Shown here: positions 1 to 8,589 of the stretch, in pieces
Layout of the letters: each line of letters opens with the position of its first letter
How positions within the stretch are numbered: the first letter of the stretch is position 1
Assembly: GCA_011390955.1 (NCBI GenBank)
Contig: JAABRM010000053.1
Location: 1-51,741 of the forward strand
Origin: Oscillatoriales cyanobacterium
GTDB taxonomy: Bacteria > Cyanobacteriota > Cyanobacteriia > Cyanobacteriales > Laspinemataceae
Direction: 5' to 3'
Length of the DNA: 51,741 bases
Notes under the pieces: generated by a model
What the model was told of the DNA's origin: nothing
The model's input: only the letters and a program-made list of their open reading frames with translations
The model's database searches: none
Translations under genes and position numbers: made by a program

Positions 1-1347
1 TGTATTTAAGAGTCTAAACAAAAGTAATAGTAATAATTTTTCACCAGCACAAATTTCAGGAATCTGTCATACTAATCCGACGATCAATAATATTAATATT
101 TTTACTGACCAAGAGCGATCGCCCACACCGCCCCAACCCTCCCCAGACACCCCAACTGAACCCCAGATAAACTTAGATGATGCACCGGCTATTCTTACTT
201 GCTACAGTCGCACCACCGAACTGAACACCCTAGAACATTGGATCGTACAAGACCGTTGCCGGATTGTGGAACTTTTGGGCATGAGTGGCATCGGTAAAAC
301 TGCGCTATCTCTTTGGCTAATTAACCAAATCAAGACCAATTTTGACTATATTATCTATCAAACCCTTTGCTTTTCTCCCACCCTAGAAATTACCCTCACC
401 AACCTGCTAGAAAATTTCGGCAAACCTACAGAAATTCCCCAACAGCTTGAAAGCAAAATTTCCCAAATCTTCAAATATCTCCGCCAGCATCGATGCTTGA
501 TTATCCTGGATGACGTGCAAATGCTGTTTAGCCCAGGAAAATTGGCCGGTGAATATCAACCATCTTTGGAAAATTATCCGCTATTTTTTAAACGAATTGC
601 CGAAATAGAACACTCCAGTTGTTTCCTATTGATAAGTGCTGAACAACTCCAAGAATTTACCCAGTTGAAAAAAGGCGATCGCTCAGTTCGCTCATTAGTA
701 TTAGCAGGTTTAGGCATTGCCGCCAAAGAAATATTAAAAGAATATGAATTATCCGATGAAAACCAGTGGGAAAAGCTAATTAATCTCTACCAAGGTAATC
801 CGCTTTGGTTAGAGATGACTGCGATGATGATTCAGGATTTATTTGCCGGGAATGTTGCTGATTTCCTAGAATATAAAAGCTTGATTATTTGCGACGCTTT
901 GAAAGCAGCAATCCAGCGACAATGGCAGCGATTAACCCCACAAGAACAGGCGATTATAATTCAGTTTACAGCGGTTGACGCGCCAGTCAGTTTACCGCAA
1001 CTTGGCCAAAAACTTAATTTAGCGGATTCCGACTTATTAAATGGCGTGAAATCTCTAAGACGACGGTTATTTTTGGCGGATATCCAACGGGAAAAACAAA
1101 AATTATTTCAGCTAAACCCCGTTTATCAACAATATCTAAAAGAACAAAACCCAGAAATTTGCGATCGATCTTAACTCAATCCATCCCAAAATAACGCCTC
1201 AGCCACGGATACCGCAACCCAATAAACCATTGGTAGTCGGCGACAATAGCGGAATCAAATATTCTGCTATTGTTTTTTTCTATCTACCAAACTTTTAGCG
1301 CTTTGATGGTAAATTTCCCAACTCCTCAATAAGCTGACTCGGAGTGA
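1..1347. repeat. Terminal inverted repeat, left arm
   Basis: The first 1347 bases reappear as reverse complement at 50395..51741. The match starts exactly at the first and last base of the window and ends inside the small gene at 1295..1546, after the shared GGAGTGA. The arms differ at scattered positions, so they are diverged genomic copies and not one read folded back perfectly. Each arm holds an NB-ARC gene without its 5' end. The exactly symmetric ends suggest an assembly break at a repeat. Confidence 0.95.
2..1174 (+). CDS. NB-ARC/STAND ATPase, 5'-truncated by window edge
   Basis: The frame is open from base 2 with no stop, so the gene starts outside the window; about 390 codons are visible. 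An NB-ARC NTPase core is clear: Walker A GMSGIGKT around visible codons 93-100 (bases about 278-301), Walker B LIILDDV, and a C-terminal winged-helix-like part ending shortly after YLKEQNP. The first ~90 codons are a low-complexity Asn/Pro-rich linker followed by CYSRTTEL, a junction common in cyanobacterial STAND proteins that carry an N-terminal effector or vMAP-type domain (family knowledge). There are no WD40 or TPR repeats after the winged helix, so the protein ends early compared with most relatives. A GTG at 266 could be read as a start, but it lies just before Walker A and would remove the linker. A second copy lies inverted at the right edge. Confidence 0.8.
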   Translation, partial: VFKSLNKSNSNNFSPAQISGICHTNPTINNINIFTDQERSPTPPQPSPDTPTEPQINLDDAPAILTCYSRTTELNTLEHWIVQDRCRIVELLGMSGIGKTALSLWLINQIKTNFDYIIYQTLCFSPTLEITLTNLLENFGKPTEIPQQLESKISQIFKYLRQHRCLIILDDVQMLFSPGKLAGEYQPSLENYPLFFKRIAEIEHSSCFLLISAEQLQEFTQLKKGDRSVRSLVLAGLGIAAKEILKEYELSDENQWEKLINLYQGNPLWLEMTAMMIQDLFAGNVADFLEYKSLIICDALKAAIQRQWQRLTPQEQAIIIQFTAVDAPVSLPQLGQKLNLADSDLLNGVKSLRRRLFLADIQREKQKLFQLNPVYQQYLKEQNPEICDRS

Positions 1348-1546
1348 GAATTCTAGGACTGACCACGGGAAAATCTTGGGGCACATAAGGTGCGCCTGTA
1401 TCCACCACCGCTTGAGTGGGAATGCCTTGAATTTCTACTTCAAGGAAAATCCGATTTGTGGTTTCTGTTTTTGTTGCCGGACGATAATCATAACCCATTG
1501 CACCAGTAGCAAAGGATTCGCCGTTGTCAAAGTTAAGAAGTGTCAT
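1295..1546 (-). CDS. Small retropepsin-like fragment with foreign C-terminal tail
   Basis: 83 codons. Residues 30-52 carry an aspartic-protease signature: a beta strand IFLEVEIQG and then VVDTGAPYV, the DTG active-site loop of retropepsin-like proteins. A full domain needs about 100 further residues, which are missing. Instead the protein runs into FPVVSPRILTPSQLIEELG, which resembles the C-terminal end of PIN-domain toxins (usually PIVSPREFL-like). The gene overlaps the stop of the upstream DUF5678 gene by one base (TAATG), so translation is probably coupled. Its last ~50 bases lie in the terminal inverted repeat. I infer a deletion-made chimera; it may not be functional. Confidence 0.5.
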   Translation of the reverse strand: MTLLNFDNGESFATGAMGYDYRPATKTETTNRIFLEVEIQGIPTQAVVDTGAPYVPQDFPVVSPRILTPSQLIEELGNLPSKR

Positions 1547-1905
1547 TAATAAATCACCGTTACAAGGATGCCAGTGTTTTTGATCGGGCCAACTTGGGCG
1601 ATAATTTCATCGTGATTGTTGCCGACAGCTAAAAGCTGACCGTTCTTAATTCCCACCCAGCGCCCGCGATATTCAGCCCGGTTTTTTTGCATCCACTCGC
1701 GATCGGCGCGGATTTCTGGATGTCCACCGCGATCGACCGATGTTACTTTCGGAGGGGCGAGAATATGCTCATACTTTTGCAATTCGGCGTGGTCGGGGAA
1801 ATGCTTGAGTCCTTCTACGGCAATTTTCCAAGCGCCATGCCAATCGCCGCGTTCTATTTCTAAATCCGCTTGTTTGATGAATTCTTCTGCTGTTTTGTGG
1901 TTCAT
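1546..1905 (-). CDS. DUF5678-type protein with short TPR-like N-terminus
   Basis: 119 aa. Residues 1-45 form a helical pair resembling a single TPR (FIKQADLEIERGDWHGAW). Residues 70-119 match the DUF5678 pattern as I know it: REWMQKNRAEYRGRWVGI, then a beta hairpin NGQLLAVG and NNHDEI. Such proteins often sit beside retropepsin-like proteins in cyanobacteria, as here. Function unknown. The stop TAA shares its first base with the ATG of the next gene. A decayed relative is visible at 49024..49125 near the other end of the window, sharing KYEHILAPPKVTSV. Confidence 0.65.
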   Translation of the reverse strand: MNHKTAEEFIKQADLEIERGDWHGAWKIAVEGLKHFPDHAELQKYEHILAPPKVTSVDRGGHPEIRADREWMQKNRAEYRGRWVGIKNGQLLAVGNNHDEIIAQVGPIKNTGILVTVIY

Positions 1906-2130
1906 ATTTTTTCAATTTTTTTGTTTATTTGTTTACCTACATTATATATCTTTTTCGCTAGATAATCAACTTAATTGACCTCGCGATCGCCAATTATGGC
2001 AGTCAGGTAAAGGCCGATGTGAGGTTTTGTAAATGCTAAAATATCAGGGTTACGATCGCGATCGCCCCCTCTTCTAAAAATGGCATTTATCAGGGCGATC
2101 GCTGTTATTGAGTGAGTTTAATCGATAAAT

Positions 2131-2904
2131 TTAATCGATGTCCTCTGGATTGATTCCCATTTCTCGTAACCGCTGGGCTAATTTTTCCGCCCGTTGGCGT
2201 TCGGTTTGGGCTTCTTGTTCCAGAGTTTTGATTTTCGCTTGTTCCTCCTTAATTAATTGCTCAACAACCGGCGGATTAAGCAATTCTTTGACCGATAAAT
2301 CAAGCTGGTCAAACTGACCGGAAACTATCGAGCTATCTTCGCTAAAATCAACCCAGTTATATCCTTCTTCATTGGTTGAATTTGCCAAGACTCTCACTCG
2401 TTTCTTTTGGGGGTCTACAATCCAATATTCGGGAATTTCTGCCAGTTCGTATTCGCTCCGTTTAATGATATAATCATCCCGGCGATTACTGCTGACAATT
2501 TCGACTACCAGAATCGGCTTTTCCGCAAAATCTAATACCCCAGCACCGGGACGCGAAATCACTTCTTCCCAAACACTTTGGCTACAGACTACTACATCAG
2601 GAATTCGCGATGAATTTTCGGCGGTGCGGACCCCCGTCCCTAAAGAGTTGGCGACTAAATTCAAGTTTTTATCCGCAAAGTAGCGCTGTAACTTGTAAAT
2701 CAGAAATTTGCAAATATTGGTATGTAAGTGACTTTGTGCTGGCATTGGTATGAGTTTACCCCTGAATAATTCATAGAGAACATCCGGTTCTCCCTCGTAA
2801 TCGAGATATTCGGCAAAAGTTAACTTCGGTTCAGTTGACGGCTGTGCTTGTTCTGGAGGTTGCTTAATAGCCACCTCGGTTACTCTTTCGACAGCTTGAG
2901 TCAT
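2131..2904 (-). CDS. Uma2 family endonuclease-like protein, tandem copy 1
   Basis: 257 aa when started at MTQAVERVTEV, the start shared by all four copies; GAGAGG lies just upstream, and the longer reading from 2952 adds only HIP1-containing spacer. The core is the Uma2/DUF820 PD-(D/E)XK fold: SRIPDVVV supplies the Asp, ILVVEIVSS the E-x-V motif, then KRSEYELAEIPEYWIVDP. A charged coiled coil follows with one TERQRAE heptad before KLAQRLREMGINPED. Uma2 proteins are very abundant in cyanobacteria and proposed to be nucleases; substrate unknown. It is the last gene of the four-copy row and shares its core type with copy 3. Confidence 0.85.
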   Translation of the reverse strand: MTQAVERVTEVAIKQPPEQAQPSTEPKLTFAEYLDYEGEPDVLYELFRGKLIPMPAQSHLHTNICKFLIYKLQRYFADKNLNLVANSLGTGVRTAENSSRIPDVVVCSQSVWEEVISRPGAGVLDFAEKPILVVEIVSSNRRDDYIIKRSEYELAEIPEYWIVDPQKKRVRVLANSTNEEGYNWVDFSEDSSIVSGQFDQLDLSVKELLNPPVVEQLIKEEQAKIKTLEQEAQTERQRAEKLAQRLREMGINPEDID

Positions 2905-3013
2905 AATTTTAGACCTCTCGTCGCGATTATTATCTGGCGCGATCGCCCCCAATAATCTTGTTAAATTAATCTTCGGTGCGATCGCTGTTATTGAGTGAGT
3001 TTAATCGATAATA

Positions 3014-3889
3014 TTAATCGATGTCCTCTGGATTGATTCCCATTTCTCGTAACCGCTGGGCTAATTTTTCCGCCCGTTGGCGTTCAGTTTCCGCCCGTTG
3101 GCATTCGGTTTCCGCCCGTTGACATTCGGTTTCCGCCCGTTGGCGTTCAGTTTCCGCCCGTTGGCGTTCGGTTTCCGCCCGTTGGCGTTCGGTTTGGGCT
3201 TCTTGTTCCAGAGTTTTGATTTTCGCTTGTTCCTCCTTAATTAATTGCTCCACTACCGGCGGATTAAGTAATTCTTGCACCGATAAATCAAGCTGGTCAA
3301 ACTGATCCGAAACTACTGAACTATCTTCGCTGAAATCAACCCAATTATATCCTTCTTCATGGGTCGCATTTGCCAACACTCTCACTCGTTTCTTTTGGGG
3401 GTCTACGATCCAATATTCAGGAATTTCTGCCAGTTCGTATTCGTTACGTTTAATGATATAATCATCCCGGCGATTACTGCTGACAATTTCGACTACCAGA
3501 ATCGGCTTTTCCGCGAAATCCAAAACCCCAGCACCGGGACGATCGCTAATTTGCTCCCAAAGACTTTGCTGGCAAACAATTGCATCAGGAATTCGGGATG
3601 AATTCTCCTCGGTTCTTACCCCCACAGTAGTTTTGGCTACCAAAGCTAAATTTTGGTCGGCAAAGTAGCGCTGTAATTTGTACACTAAAAATTCGCAAAT
3701 TTTGGCGTGATATAAAGTTGGTGCTGGCATTGGTATGAGTTTCCCCCTGAATAATTCATAAAGAACATCCGGTTCTCCCTCGTAAGCGAGATATTCGGCA
3801 AAAGTTAACTTCGGTTCGGTTGACGGCTGTACTTGTTCTTGAGGTTGCTCGATCGCTACCTCGGTGGCTCTTTCGACAGCTTGAGTCAT
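3014..3889 (-). CDS. Uma2 family endonuclease-like protein, tandem copy 2
   Basis: 291 aa, the longest of the four tandem paralogues. The PD-(D/E)XK residues are present (RIPDAIV, LVVEIVSS, KRNEYELAEIPEYW). The difference from copy 1 is in the middle: here APTLYHAKICEF and KTTVGVRTEENSS, shared with copy 4, whereas copies 1 and 3 have AQSHLHTNICKF and SLGTGVRTAENSS. The C-terminal coiled coil contains seven heptads (TERQRAE, two as TECQRAE), encoded by 21-bp tandem repeats. Start chosen at MTQAVERATEV with GAGAGG upstream. The intergenic DNA between copies is itself repeated. Confidence 0.85.
   Translation of the reverse strand: MTQAVERATEVAIEQPQEQVQPSTEPKLTFAEYLAYEGEPDVLYELFRGKLIPMPAPTLYHAKICEFLVYKLQRYFADQNLALVAKTTVGVRTEENSSRIPDAIVCQQSLWEQISDRPGAGVLDFAEKPILVVEIVSSNRRDDYIIKRNEYELAEIPEYWIVDPQKKRVRVLANATHEEGYNWVDFSEDSSVVSDQFDQLDLSVQELLNPPVVEQLIKEEQAKIKTLEQEAQTERQRAETERQRAETERQRAETECQRAETECQRAETERQRAEKLAQRLREMGINPEDID
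3068..3207. repeat. 21-bp VNTR inside Uma2 copy 2
   Basis: Seven units of about 21 bp (core TTGGCGTTCGGTTTCCGCCC) encode consecutive TERQRAE heptads. The same unit occurs once in copy 1, four times in copy 3 and three times in copy 4, so length varies by whole heptads and keeps both the frame and the coiled-coil register. Confidence 0.85.
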
Positions 3890-4007
3890 AATGCTAGACC
3901 TCTCGTCGCGATTATTATTAAATTAATCTTCGGCGCGATCGCCCCTCTTCTAAAAATGGCATTTATCAGGGCGATCGCTATTTCATTGAAGAGTTTAATC
4001 GATAATG

Positions 4008-4844
4008 TTAATCGATTTCCTCTGGATTGATTCCCATTTCTCGTAACCGCTGGGCTAATTTTTCTGCCCGTTGGCATTCAGTTTCCGCCCGTTGGCGTTC
4101 ATTTTCCGCCCGTTGGCGTTCATTTTCCGCCCGTTGGCGTTCGGTTTGGGCTTCTTGTTCCAGAGTTTTGATTTTCGCTTGTTCCTCCTTAATTAATTGC
4201 TCCACTACCGGCGGATTAAGTAATTCTTGCACCGATAAATCAAGCTGGTCAAACTGACCGGAAACTACTGAACTATCTTCGCTGAAATCAACCCAATTAT
4301 ATCCTTCTTCATGGGTCGCATTTGCCAACACTCTCACTCGTTTCTTTTGGGGGTCTACGATCCAATATTCGGGAATTTCTGCCATTTCATACTCATAACG
4401 TTTAGTCACATAATCATCTCGGCGATTACTGCTGACAATTTCTACCACCAGAATCGGCTTTTCCGCAAAATCTAAAACCCCAGCCCCGGGACGCGAAATC
4501 ACTTCTTCCCAAACACTTTGGCTACAGACTACTACATCAGGAATTCGCGATGAATTTTCGGCGGTGCGAACGCCAGTCCCTAAAGAGTTGGCGACTAAAT
4601 CCAAGTTTTTGTCAGCAAAGTACCGCTGTAACTTGTAAATCAGAAATTTGCAAATATTGGTATGTAAGTGACTTTGTGCTGGCATCGGTATGAGTTTCCC
4701 CCTGAATAATTCATAGAGAACATCCGGTTCTCCCTCATACGCGAGGTATTCTTGGAAGGTTAAGAGATGTTCGGTTTCCGACTGTACTTGTTCTTGAGGT
4801 TGCTGAATCGCTACCTCGGTGGCTCTTTCGACAGCTTGAGTCAT
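4008..4844 (-). CDS. Uma2 family endonuclease-like protein, tandem copy 3
   Basis: 278 aa. Same fold and motifs as its neighbours (RIPDVVV, LVVEIVSS, KRYEYEMAEIPEYW). The N-terminus (SETEHLLTFQEYL) is shared with copy 4, while the middle (AQSHLHTNICKF) is shared with copy 1, so the gene is a mosaic of the two sub-types. Four heptads in the tail, two with Asn instead of Thr (NERQRAE). Start ATG is preceded by GAGAGGTCTAGC. Confidence 0.85.
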   Translation of the reverse strand: MTQAVERATEVAIQQPQEQVQSETEHLLTFQEYLAYEGEPDVLYELFRGKLIPMPAQSHLHTNICKFLIYKLQRYFADKNLDLVANSLGTGVRTAENSSRIPDVVVCSQSVWEEVISRPGAGVLDFAEKPILVVEIVSSNRRDDYVTKRYEYEMAEIPEYWIVDPQKKRVRVLANATHEEGYNWVDFSEDSSVVSGQFDQLDLSVQELLNPPVVEQLIKEEQAKIKTLEQEAQTERQRAENERQRAENERQRAETECQRAEKLAQRLREMGINPEEID

Positions 4845-4965
4845 AATGCTAGACCTCTCGTCGCGATTATTATTAAATTAATCTTCGGCGCGATCGCCCC
4901 CAATAATCTTGTTAAATTAATCTTCGGTGCGATCGCTGTTTGATTAATGAGTTTAATCGATAAAT

Positions 4966-5778
4966 TTAATCGATGTCCTCTGGATTGATTCCCATTTCTC
5001 GTAACCGTTGAGCTAATTTTTCCGCCCGTTGGCGTTCAGTTTCCGCCCGTTGGCGTTCGGTTTCCGCCCGTTGGCGTTCGGTTTGGGCTTCTTGTTCCAG
5101 AGTTTTGATTTTCGCTTGTTCCTCCTTAATTAATTGCTCAACCACCGGCGGATTAAGCAATTCTTGCACCGATAAAACTAGCTGGTCAAACTGCTCCGAA
5201 ACTATGGAACTATCTTCGCTAAAATCAACCCCACTATATCCTTCTTCATTGGTTGCATTAGCCAACACTCTCACTCGTTTCTTTTGGGGGTCTACTATCC
5301 AATATTCAGGAATTTCTGCTGCCTCATATTCGTTACGTTTAATGATATAATCATCTCGGCGATTACTGCTGACAATTTCGACTACCAGAATCGGCTTTTC
5401 CGCAAAGTCTAAAACCCCAGCACCCGGACGATCGCTAATTTGCTCCCAAAGACTTTGCTGGCAAACAATCGCATCAGGAATTCGGGATGAATTTTCCTCG
5501 GTTCTTACGCCTACAGTAGTTTTGGCTACCAAAGCTAAATTTTGGTCGGCAAAGTAGCGCTGTAACTTGTAAACTAAAAATTCGCAAATTTTGGCGTGAT
5601 ATAAAGTTGGTGCTGGCATCGGTATGAGTTTCCCCCTGAATAATTCATAGAGAACATCCGGTTCTCCCTCATACGCGAGGTATTCTTGGAAGGTTAAGAG
5701 ATGTTCGGTTTCCGACTGTGCTTGTTCTTGAGGTTGCTGAATAGCCACCTCGGTTGCTCTTTCGACAGCTTGAGTCAT
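4966..5778 (-). CDS. Uma2 family endonuclease-like protein, tandem copy 4
   Basis: 270 aa, first gene of the minus-strand row. N-terminus SETEHLLTFQEYL as in copy 3, middle APTLYHAKICEF as in copy 2. PD-(D/E)XK residues are intact (RIPDAIV, LVVEIVSS, KRNEYEAAEIPEYW). Three TERQRAE heptads precede the conserved end REMGINPED. GAGAGG lies upstream of the ATG. A promoter for the row would lie in 5779..6000; none is obvious by eye. Confidence 0.85.
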   Translation of the reverse strand: MTQAVERATEVAIQQPQEQAQSETEHLLTFQEYLAYEGEPDVLYELFRGKLIPMPAPTLYHAKICEFLVYKLQRYFADQNLALVAKTTVGVRTEENSSRIPDAIVCQQSLWEQISDRPGAGVLDFAEKPILVVEIVSSNRRDDYIIKRNEYEAAEIPEYWIVDPQKKRVRVLANATNEEGYSGVDFSEDSSIVSEQFDQLVLSVQELLNPPVVEQLIKEEQAKIKTLEQEAQTERQRAETERQRAETERQRAEKLAQRLREMGINPEDID

Positions 5779-6000
5779 AATGTTTAAACCTCTCGTCGCG
5801 ATCGCTTTCTGTGAATATTTTAGCTAATTTCTTATCGAATCTCCGCAATCAATCGTTATTTCTGGAATCTTTACCTCTTGGATATCAGCAGAAATCCCTA
5901 TTTTTGGCAATAGCAGATTTTTTATGCGGGAAAATTGAATCAAAAAATCAGGTAAGCGATCGCCTACCTGATTAATCAATAAAAAATCTGGTTTCTTAAA

Positions 6001-6032
6001 AAACCCGGTTTCTTGAAGAAACCGGGTTTTTT
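6001..6032. terminator. Bidirectional hairpin terminator of the AAACCCGGTTTCT family
   Basis: AAACCCGGTTTCT (6001-6013) pairs perfectly with AGAAACCGGGTTT (6017-6029) across a 3-nt loop and is followed by T on both strands. It lies about 30 bp past the stop of the first SLH gene, so it can end that minus-strand transcript. The same sequence recurs near 23.0, 25.2, 30.5 and 34.2 kb. Confidence 0.7.
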
Positions 6033-6059
6033 GAATACTTTCTCACACAAGCGGGGCAA

Positions 6060-7931
6060 TTATGCGGAGACAATATAATTAGAATTCACCGCAGTCAAAA
6101 CCCCAGAATTAACCAAAGCTTGATATACAATTGCCGCAACTTCAGCGCGAGTGGCGTCGCGATTAGGATTTAATTCGGCTTTGTTGGGATAATTCACCAC
6201 TAAACCTTTGACCGTTGCCGTTGCTACCGCAGATTTCGCATAATCCGGGATAGCATTGTTATCGCTATATTGGTTCAATGCTGAAATATCGCCCCCAGAT
6301 AAACCCAATCCATTCACCAAAGAAACCAACACTTGAACTCGTTGGATATTTTGATTGGGACGGAAACTATAATCGGTAAAACCAGAAATAAATTCCGCTT
6401 TATAGGCTTTTTGAATTGCCGCATAACCCCAGAAATCCGGTGGCACATCCGGGAAGTTGATGCCTGCTCGTTTTTCCGGTGGGTTAATCGCTTTGGCAAT
6501 TAACGAGGCATATTGCGATCGCGTCATCAAGCCATCGGGGTTGAAGCTACCATCAGGCAAGCCGTTAATTAAACCATTATTGTACAGACCGACAATAAAC
6601 GGTTCTGCCCAGTGACCATTGATATCGCTCAATGGGTGGGGGACTACGCTAGTCGCAGTGACAATATAGCTGGAGTCGATCGCGCTGACTTCTCCTTGGG
6701 AAACCAAGGCCTGGTAAACAATTGCCGCCACTTCAGCCCGGGTAATCTCCCGCATCGGATTAAGCTGGGTTAAGTTGGGATAGTTGACGATGATTTGTTT
6801 TTCCGTGGCAGTGGCAATTTCATCGGTGGCATAGCTGGGGATTTGGGCGCGATCGCCATAATATCCGACAATATCCAAATTGCCGCCCACTAAACCCAAA
6901 CCATTAATCAATGCCACCAATGCTTGCACGCGGGTTAACTTCTCGTTGGGTCGGAAAGTACCATCGGGGAAACCAGCCAAAAAGCCCATGCGATTGGCTT
7001 TCGCGATCGCCTCTTTCGCCCAAAACGTCGAAGCCACATCCCGGAAATTCGTAGCTTCCCGGATATCGCTGCGGTTAAAAGCCTTAGCCAAAATTGCCGC
7101 ATATTGAGCGCGAGTTAAGCTTTCATCAGGCTTAAATGTACTATCCGGGAAACCCGTAATAACAGATTTTTCCACCATCCCCTGAATAAATGCCGCTGCC
7201 CAGTGATTCGCAATATCCGTCAACGTTGTCCCGGAAGGTTGCGGCAACGGTAGCGGTTGTTCTGGGGCTGGTTCTTCCTCTGATGGACTCTCCGTCGGGG
7301 TCGGAGTGGGGCTGGGGGTTGGTTCTAAGGCGATCGGTTCCCCGGTTACATCATCGATCGACTCATCCGAGGCTGCGTCTTCCTCTGTTGGGTCGGGAGT
7401 TGGGTCGGGAGTTGGGTCGGGAGTCGGTTCCTCTAAAGCAACTGGTTCCCCGGTTACATCATCGATCGACTCATCCGAAACTGGTTCTTCTTCTGTTGGG
7501 TCGGGAGTTGGGTCGGGAGTTGGGTCGGGAGTCGGTTCCTCTAAAGCAACTGGTTCCCCGGTCACATCATCGATCGACTCATCCGAAACTGGTTCTTCTT
7601 CTGTTGGGTCGGGAGTTGGGTCGGGAGTTGGACTGGGAGTCGGTTCCTCTAAAGCAACTGGTTCCCCGGTCACATCATCGATCGACTCATCCGAAACTGG
7701 TTCTTGCTCTGATAGACCTTCCGTTGAGTCTTCTAAAGAATCCGACGTATTAACATCATCGGTCAACTCATCGGCGGCTGATTCTTGTAGTGGTTCTTCT
7801 GGGGATGGAGTGGGTTCCTCGGTGGCTGTTGTTTCTGATGGGGAAACCGGATTTTCCGTCAACTCACCAGAGGAAATTTCCTGATTATTATCATCAGAAT
7901 CTTTGTCCGGGGATGAATTAATTATAGACAT
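6060..7931 (-). CDS. Six-SLH-domain protein with Pro/Glu repeat region
   Basis: 623 aa. Residues 1-220 are acidic and low complexity, with four 36-residue repeats built from SDESIDDVTGEPVALEEPTP plus DPTPDPT. Residues ~230-623 hold six S-layer homology domains in two sets of three, beginning LTDIANHWAAAFIQG and LSDINGHWAEPFIVG. SLH domains bind peptidoglycan-linked polymers or porin-type envelope partners. No N-terminal signal peptide is visible (MSIINSSPDKDSDDNN), which is odd for an envelope protein; the paralogue downstream lacks one too. Start supported by GGAG nine bases upstream and by the equivalent start in the paralogue. The last SLH set is nearly identical to that at 8590..10728. 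Confidence 0.85.
   Translation of the reverse strand: MSIINSSPDKDSDDNNQEISSGELTENPVSPSETTATEEPTPSPEEPLQESAADELTDDVNTSDSLEDSTEGLSEQEPVSDESIDDVTGEPVALEEPTPSPTPDPTPDPTEEEPVSDESIDDVTGEPVALEEPTPDPTPDPTPDPTEEEPVSDESIDDVTGEPVALEEPTPDPTPDPTPDPTEEDAASDESIDDVTGEPIALEPTPSPTPTPTESPSEEEPAPEQPLPLPQPSGTTLTDIANHWAAAFIQGMVEKSVITGFPDSTFKPDESLTRAQYAAILAKAFNRSDIREATNFRDVASTFWAKEAIAKANRMGFLAGFPDGTFRPNEKLTRVQALVALINGLGLVGGNLDIVGYYGDRAQIPSYATDEIATATEKQIIVNYPNLTQLNPMREITRAEVAAIVYQALVSQGEVSAIDSSYIVTATSVVPHPLSDINGHWAEPFIVGLYNNGLINGLPDGSFNPDGLMTRSQYASLIAKAINPPEKRAGINFPDVPPDFWGYAAIQKAYKAEFISGFTDYSFRPNQNIQRVQVLVSLVNGLGLSGGDISALNQYSDNNAIPDYAKSAVATATVKGLVVNYPNKAELNPNRDATRAEVAAIVYQALVNSGVLTAVNSNYIVSA
7320..7745. repeat. 108-bp coding tandem repeat, four units
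   Basis: Within the first SLH gene the segment around CTCTAAAGCAACTGG recurs at about 7431, 7539 and 7647, exactly 108 bp apart, with a diverged fourth unit. It encodes the acidic Pro-rich 36-residue repeats, and smaller GTTGGGTCGGGA units lie inside it. Confidence 0.85.
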
Positions 7932-8030
7932 AATTAAGTTGCTCCAAAAAAATTTTTTTTGACTGGCGGTGTTCAGTACACAAGATGAATCAGAGAAATC
8001 AAAATTCCGATCGCATTATCAGCGATCGCT

Positions 8031-8076
8031 ATCTCATCATGGCATGAGGTTAGATTGCCACGCTCCATGATGAGAT
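8031..8076. promoter_or_regulatory. Hairpin in the leader of the first SLH gene
   Basis: ATCTCATCATGG (8031-8042) is the exact reverse complement of CCATGATGAGAT (8065-8076), with 22 nt between. It lies 100-145 bp upstream of the minus-strand start at 7931, in a gene-free stretch from 7932 to 8589. The rest of that stretch is AT-rich with a few HIP1 sites; I see no gene in it. Confidence 0.5.
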
Positions 8077-8083
8077 TTGACCA

Positions 8084-8120
8084 GATAGAGGTCTTTTTTT
8101 CAGGAATTCGGCGGTAGCTT
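8084..8120 (-). promoter_or_regulatory. Leader block conserved between the two SLH genes, copy 1
   Basis: Read on the minus strand, 37 bases containing GAATTCCTGAAAAAAAGACC match 10888..10924 upstream of the second SLH gene at about 29 of 37 positions. The copies lie about 155 and 160 bp ahead of the start codons. Conservation in otherwise dissimilar leaders suggests a shared RNA or promoter element; I cannot match it to a riboswitch class I know. Confidence 0.45.
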
Positions 8121-8508
8121 AGATAAGTTTTGCCTTCCTTTAACCTAACCAGATCGAACTTGTCTGAACATTTAACAATATTAACATTTTATCATAAAAT
8201 TGACTATTAGGGTTAAATGAAGCCTTGTATATCCGCGAGTGGCGATCGCCAAAAATACTTGTAGGGTTGATTCGCGTTCTCCACCCTAAATTTAACTACA
8301 GGTTATACCAAGCATTAAAAATTATTGCTATAATTACCAGGTTAATTTCGGCCACAGCATCGCCCCATAGACATCAATTTTTGTAAATATTATTTTAGTA
8401 AATATTATTACTTCAACTATTTATATTGTCGGTTGGGCAAAAGTTTACCCATCATAAATGGTAGGACGATTATTTTTTTGCCCACCCTACGAATCTTAGG
8501 TAATCATT

Positions 8509-8563
8509 AACAAATAGAGCGATTATTCAAATATATATTATCTGAATAATCGCTCTATTTGTT
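8509..8563. terminator. Long perfect hairpin downstream of the second SLH gene
   Basis: Twenty-one bases at 8509-8529 (AACAAATAGAGCGATTATTC plus A) pair perfectly with 8543-8563 across a 13-nt AT-rich loop. It sits 27 bp past the stop at 8590 on the minus strand. The T-tract is weak, so it may be a terminator or an mRNA-stabilising hairpin. Confidence 0.55.
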
Positions 8564-8589
8564 ATCTGTTAATTAGACAATATTGGCAA

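Noticed and set aside
7190-7884. Plus-strand frames of 187 and 192 codons
   Set aside because: Antisense shadows of the Pro/Glu repeat region of the SLH gene, low complexity (GSGVGSGVG).
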